Positions 13,554 through 13,608 of a stretch of 13,608 bases of DNA are shown piece by piece. The notes below the pieces were generated by a model. It saw only the letters and a program-made list of their open reading frames with translations. It did not search any database and was not told the origin of the DNA. The translations under genes and the position numbers were made by a program. This stretch comes from an uncultured Moraxella sp. (lineage in GTDB: Bacteria; Pseudomonadota; Gammaproteobacteria; Pseudomonadales; Moraxellaceae), in assembly GCA_943908425.1 (NCBI GenBank), contig CALTTC010000039.1:1-13608 (forward strand), read 5' to 3'. How positions within the stretch are numbered: the first letter of the stretch is position 1; every line of letters starts with the position of its first letter.

Positions 13554-13608
13554 CTACGCCTCATCCACACTCACCCGCCCATCACTACGCAATACTGGCA
13601 ACTCATAG
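13554..13608 (-). CDS. Possible 3' end of a gene entering from the right edge
   Basis: Seventeen minus-strand codons read YELPVLRSDGRVSVDEA and end in TAG at 13554. The composition looks like real protein, but the piece is too short to recognise and no family can be named. It may equally be chance. Confidence 0.3.
   Translation of the reverse strand, partial: YELPVLRSDGRVSVDEA

Overview
The window looks like chromosomal DNA of a Moraxellaceae bacterium (Moraxella or a close relative). This is an inference from three things: a large trimeric autotransporter adhesin with an extended (ESPR) signal peptide, moderate-to-low GC with AT-rich spacers, and small RHH/RelE/GNAT/Fic genes of the type common in that family. 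No rRNA, tRNA, integrase or transposase is visible, so the species is not fixed.

Layout. (1) Positions 1-4073, minus strand: the first 1357 codons of a trimeric autotransporter adhesin. Its C-terminal membrane anchor lies beyond the left edge. (2) Positions 4074-4677: a divergent regulatory region with repeated TGACAA/TTGTCA half-sites and a potentially folded long leader. (3) Positions 4678-6675, plus strand: a two-gene operon of an Fe(II)/2-oxoglutarate amino-acid-hydroxylase-like enzyme and a class V PLP enzyme annotated in its family as 'cysteine desulfurase-like', but lacking the desulfurase cysteine. (4) From about 6863 to at least 13374, all on the minus strand: an accessory toxin/antitoxin-rich block. 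In transcription order (right to left) it holds a broken PIN-domain (VapC-type) remnant, a Fic protein, an AAA+-like DUF3631 protein without a primase part, a TacA-type antitoxin with an amber-interrupted TacT-type GNAT toxin, a BrnT/BrnA pair, a 740-base non-coding stretch with inverted repeats, and a second Fic protein with a C-terminal winged helix. A Rho-independent terminator and tandem TTGGTA boxes close the block.

The most unusual feature is a perfect 296-bp direct repeat (9402-9697 and 10422-10717). Each copy holds the last codons of a DUF3631 reading frame, a terminator, an array of GTAAC/GTTAC boxes, a promoter, a strong Shine-Dalgarno and an ATG. One copy drives tacAT and the other drives brnTA, so two unrelated toxin-antitoxin operons sit behind an identical control cassette. 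The copy upstream of brnTA is joined to a different synonymous version of the DUF3631 tail. This suggests the cassettes came together by recombination between related elements rather than by simple duplication.

How the parts work together: the adhesin is secreted and trimerises at the surface. The dioxygenase/PLP pair probably modifies a small amino acid or amine. The right-hand block reads as a decaying stack of addiction or defence modules, with one toxin killed by a nonsense codon, one reduced to its C-terminal half, and the Fic and BrnTA modules intact.
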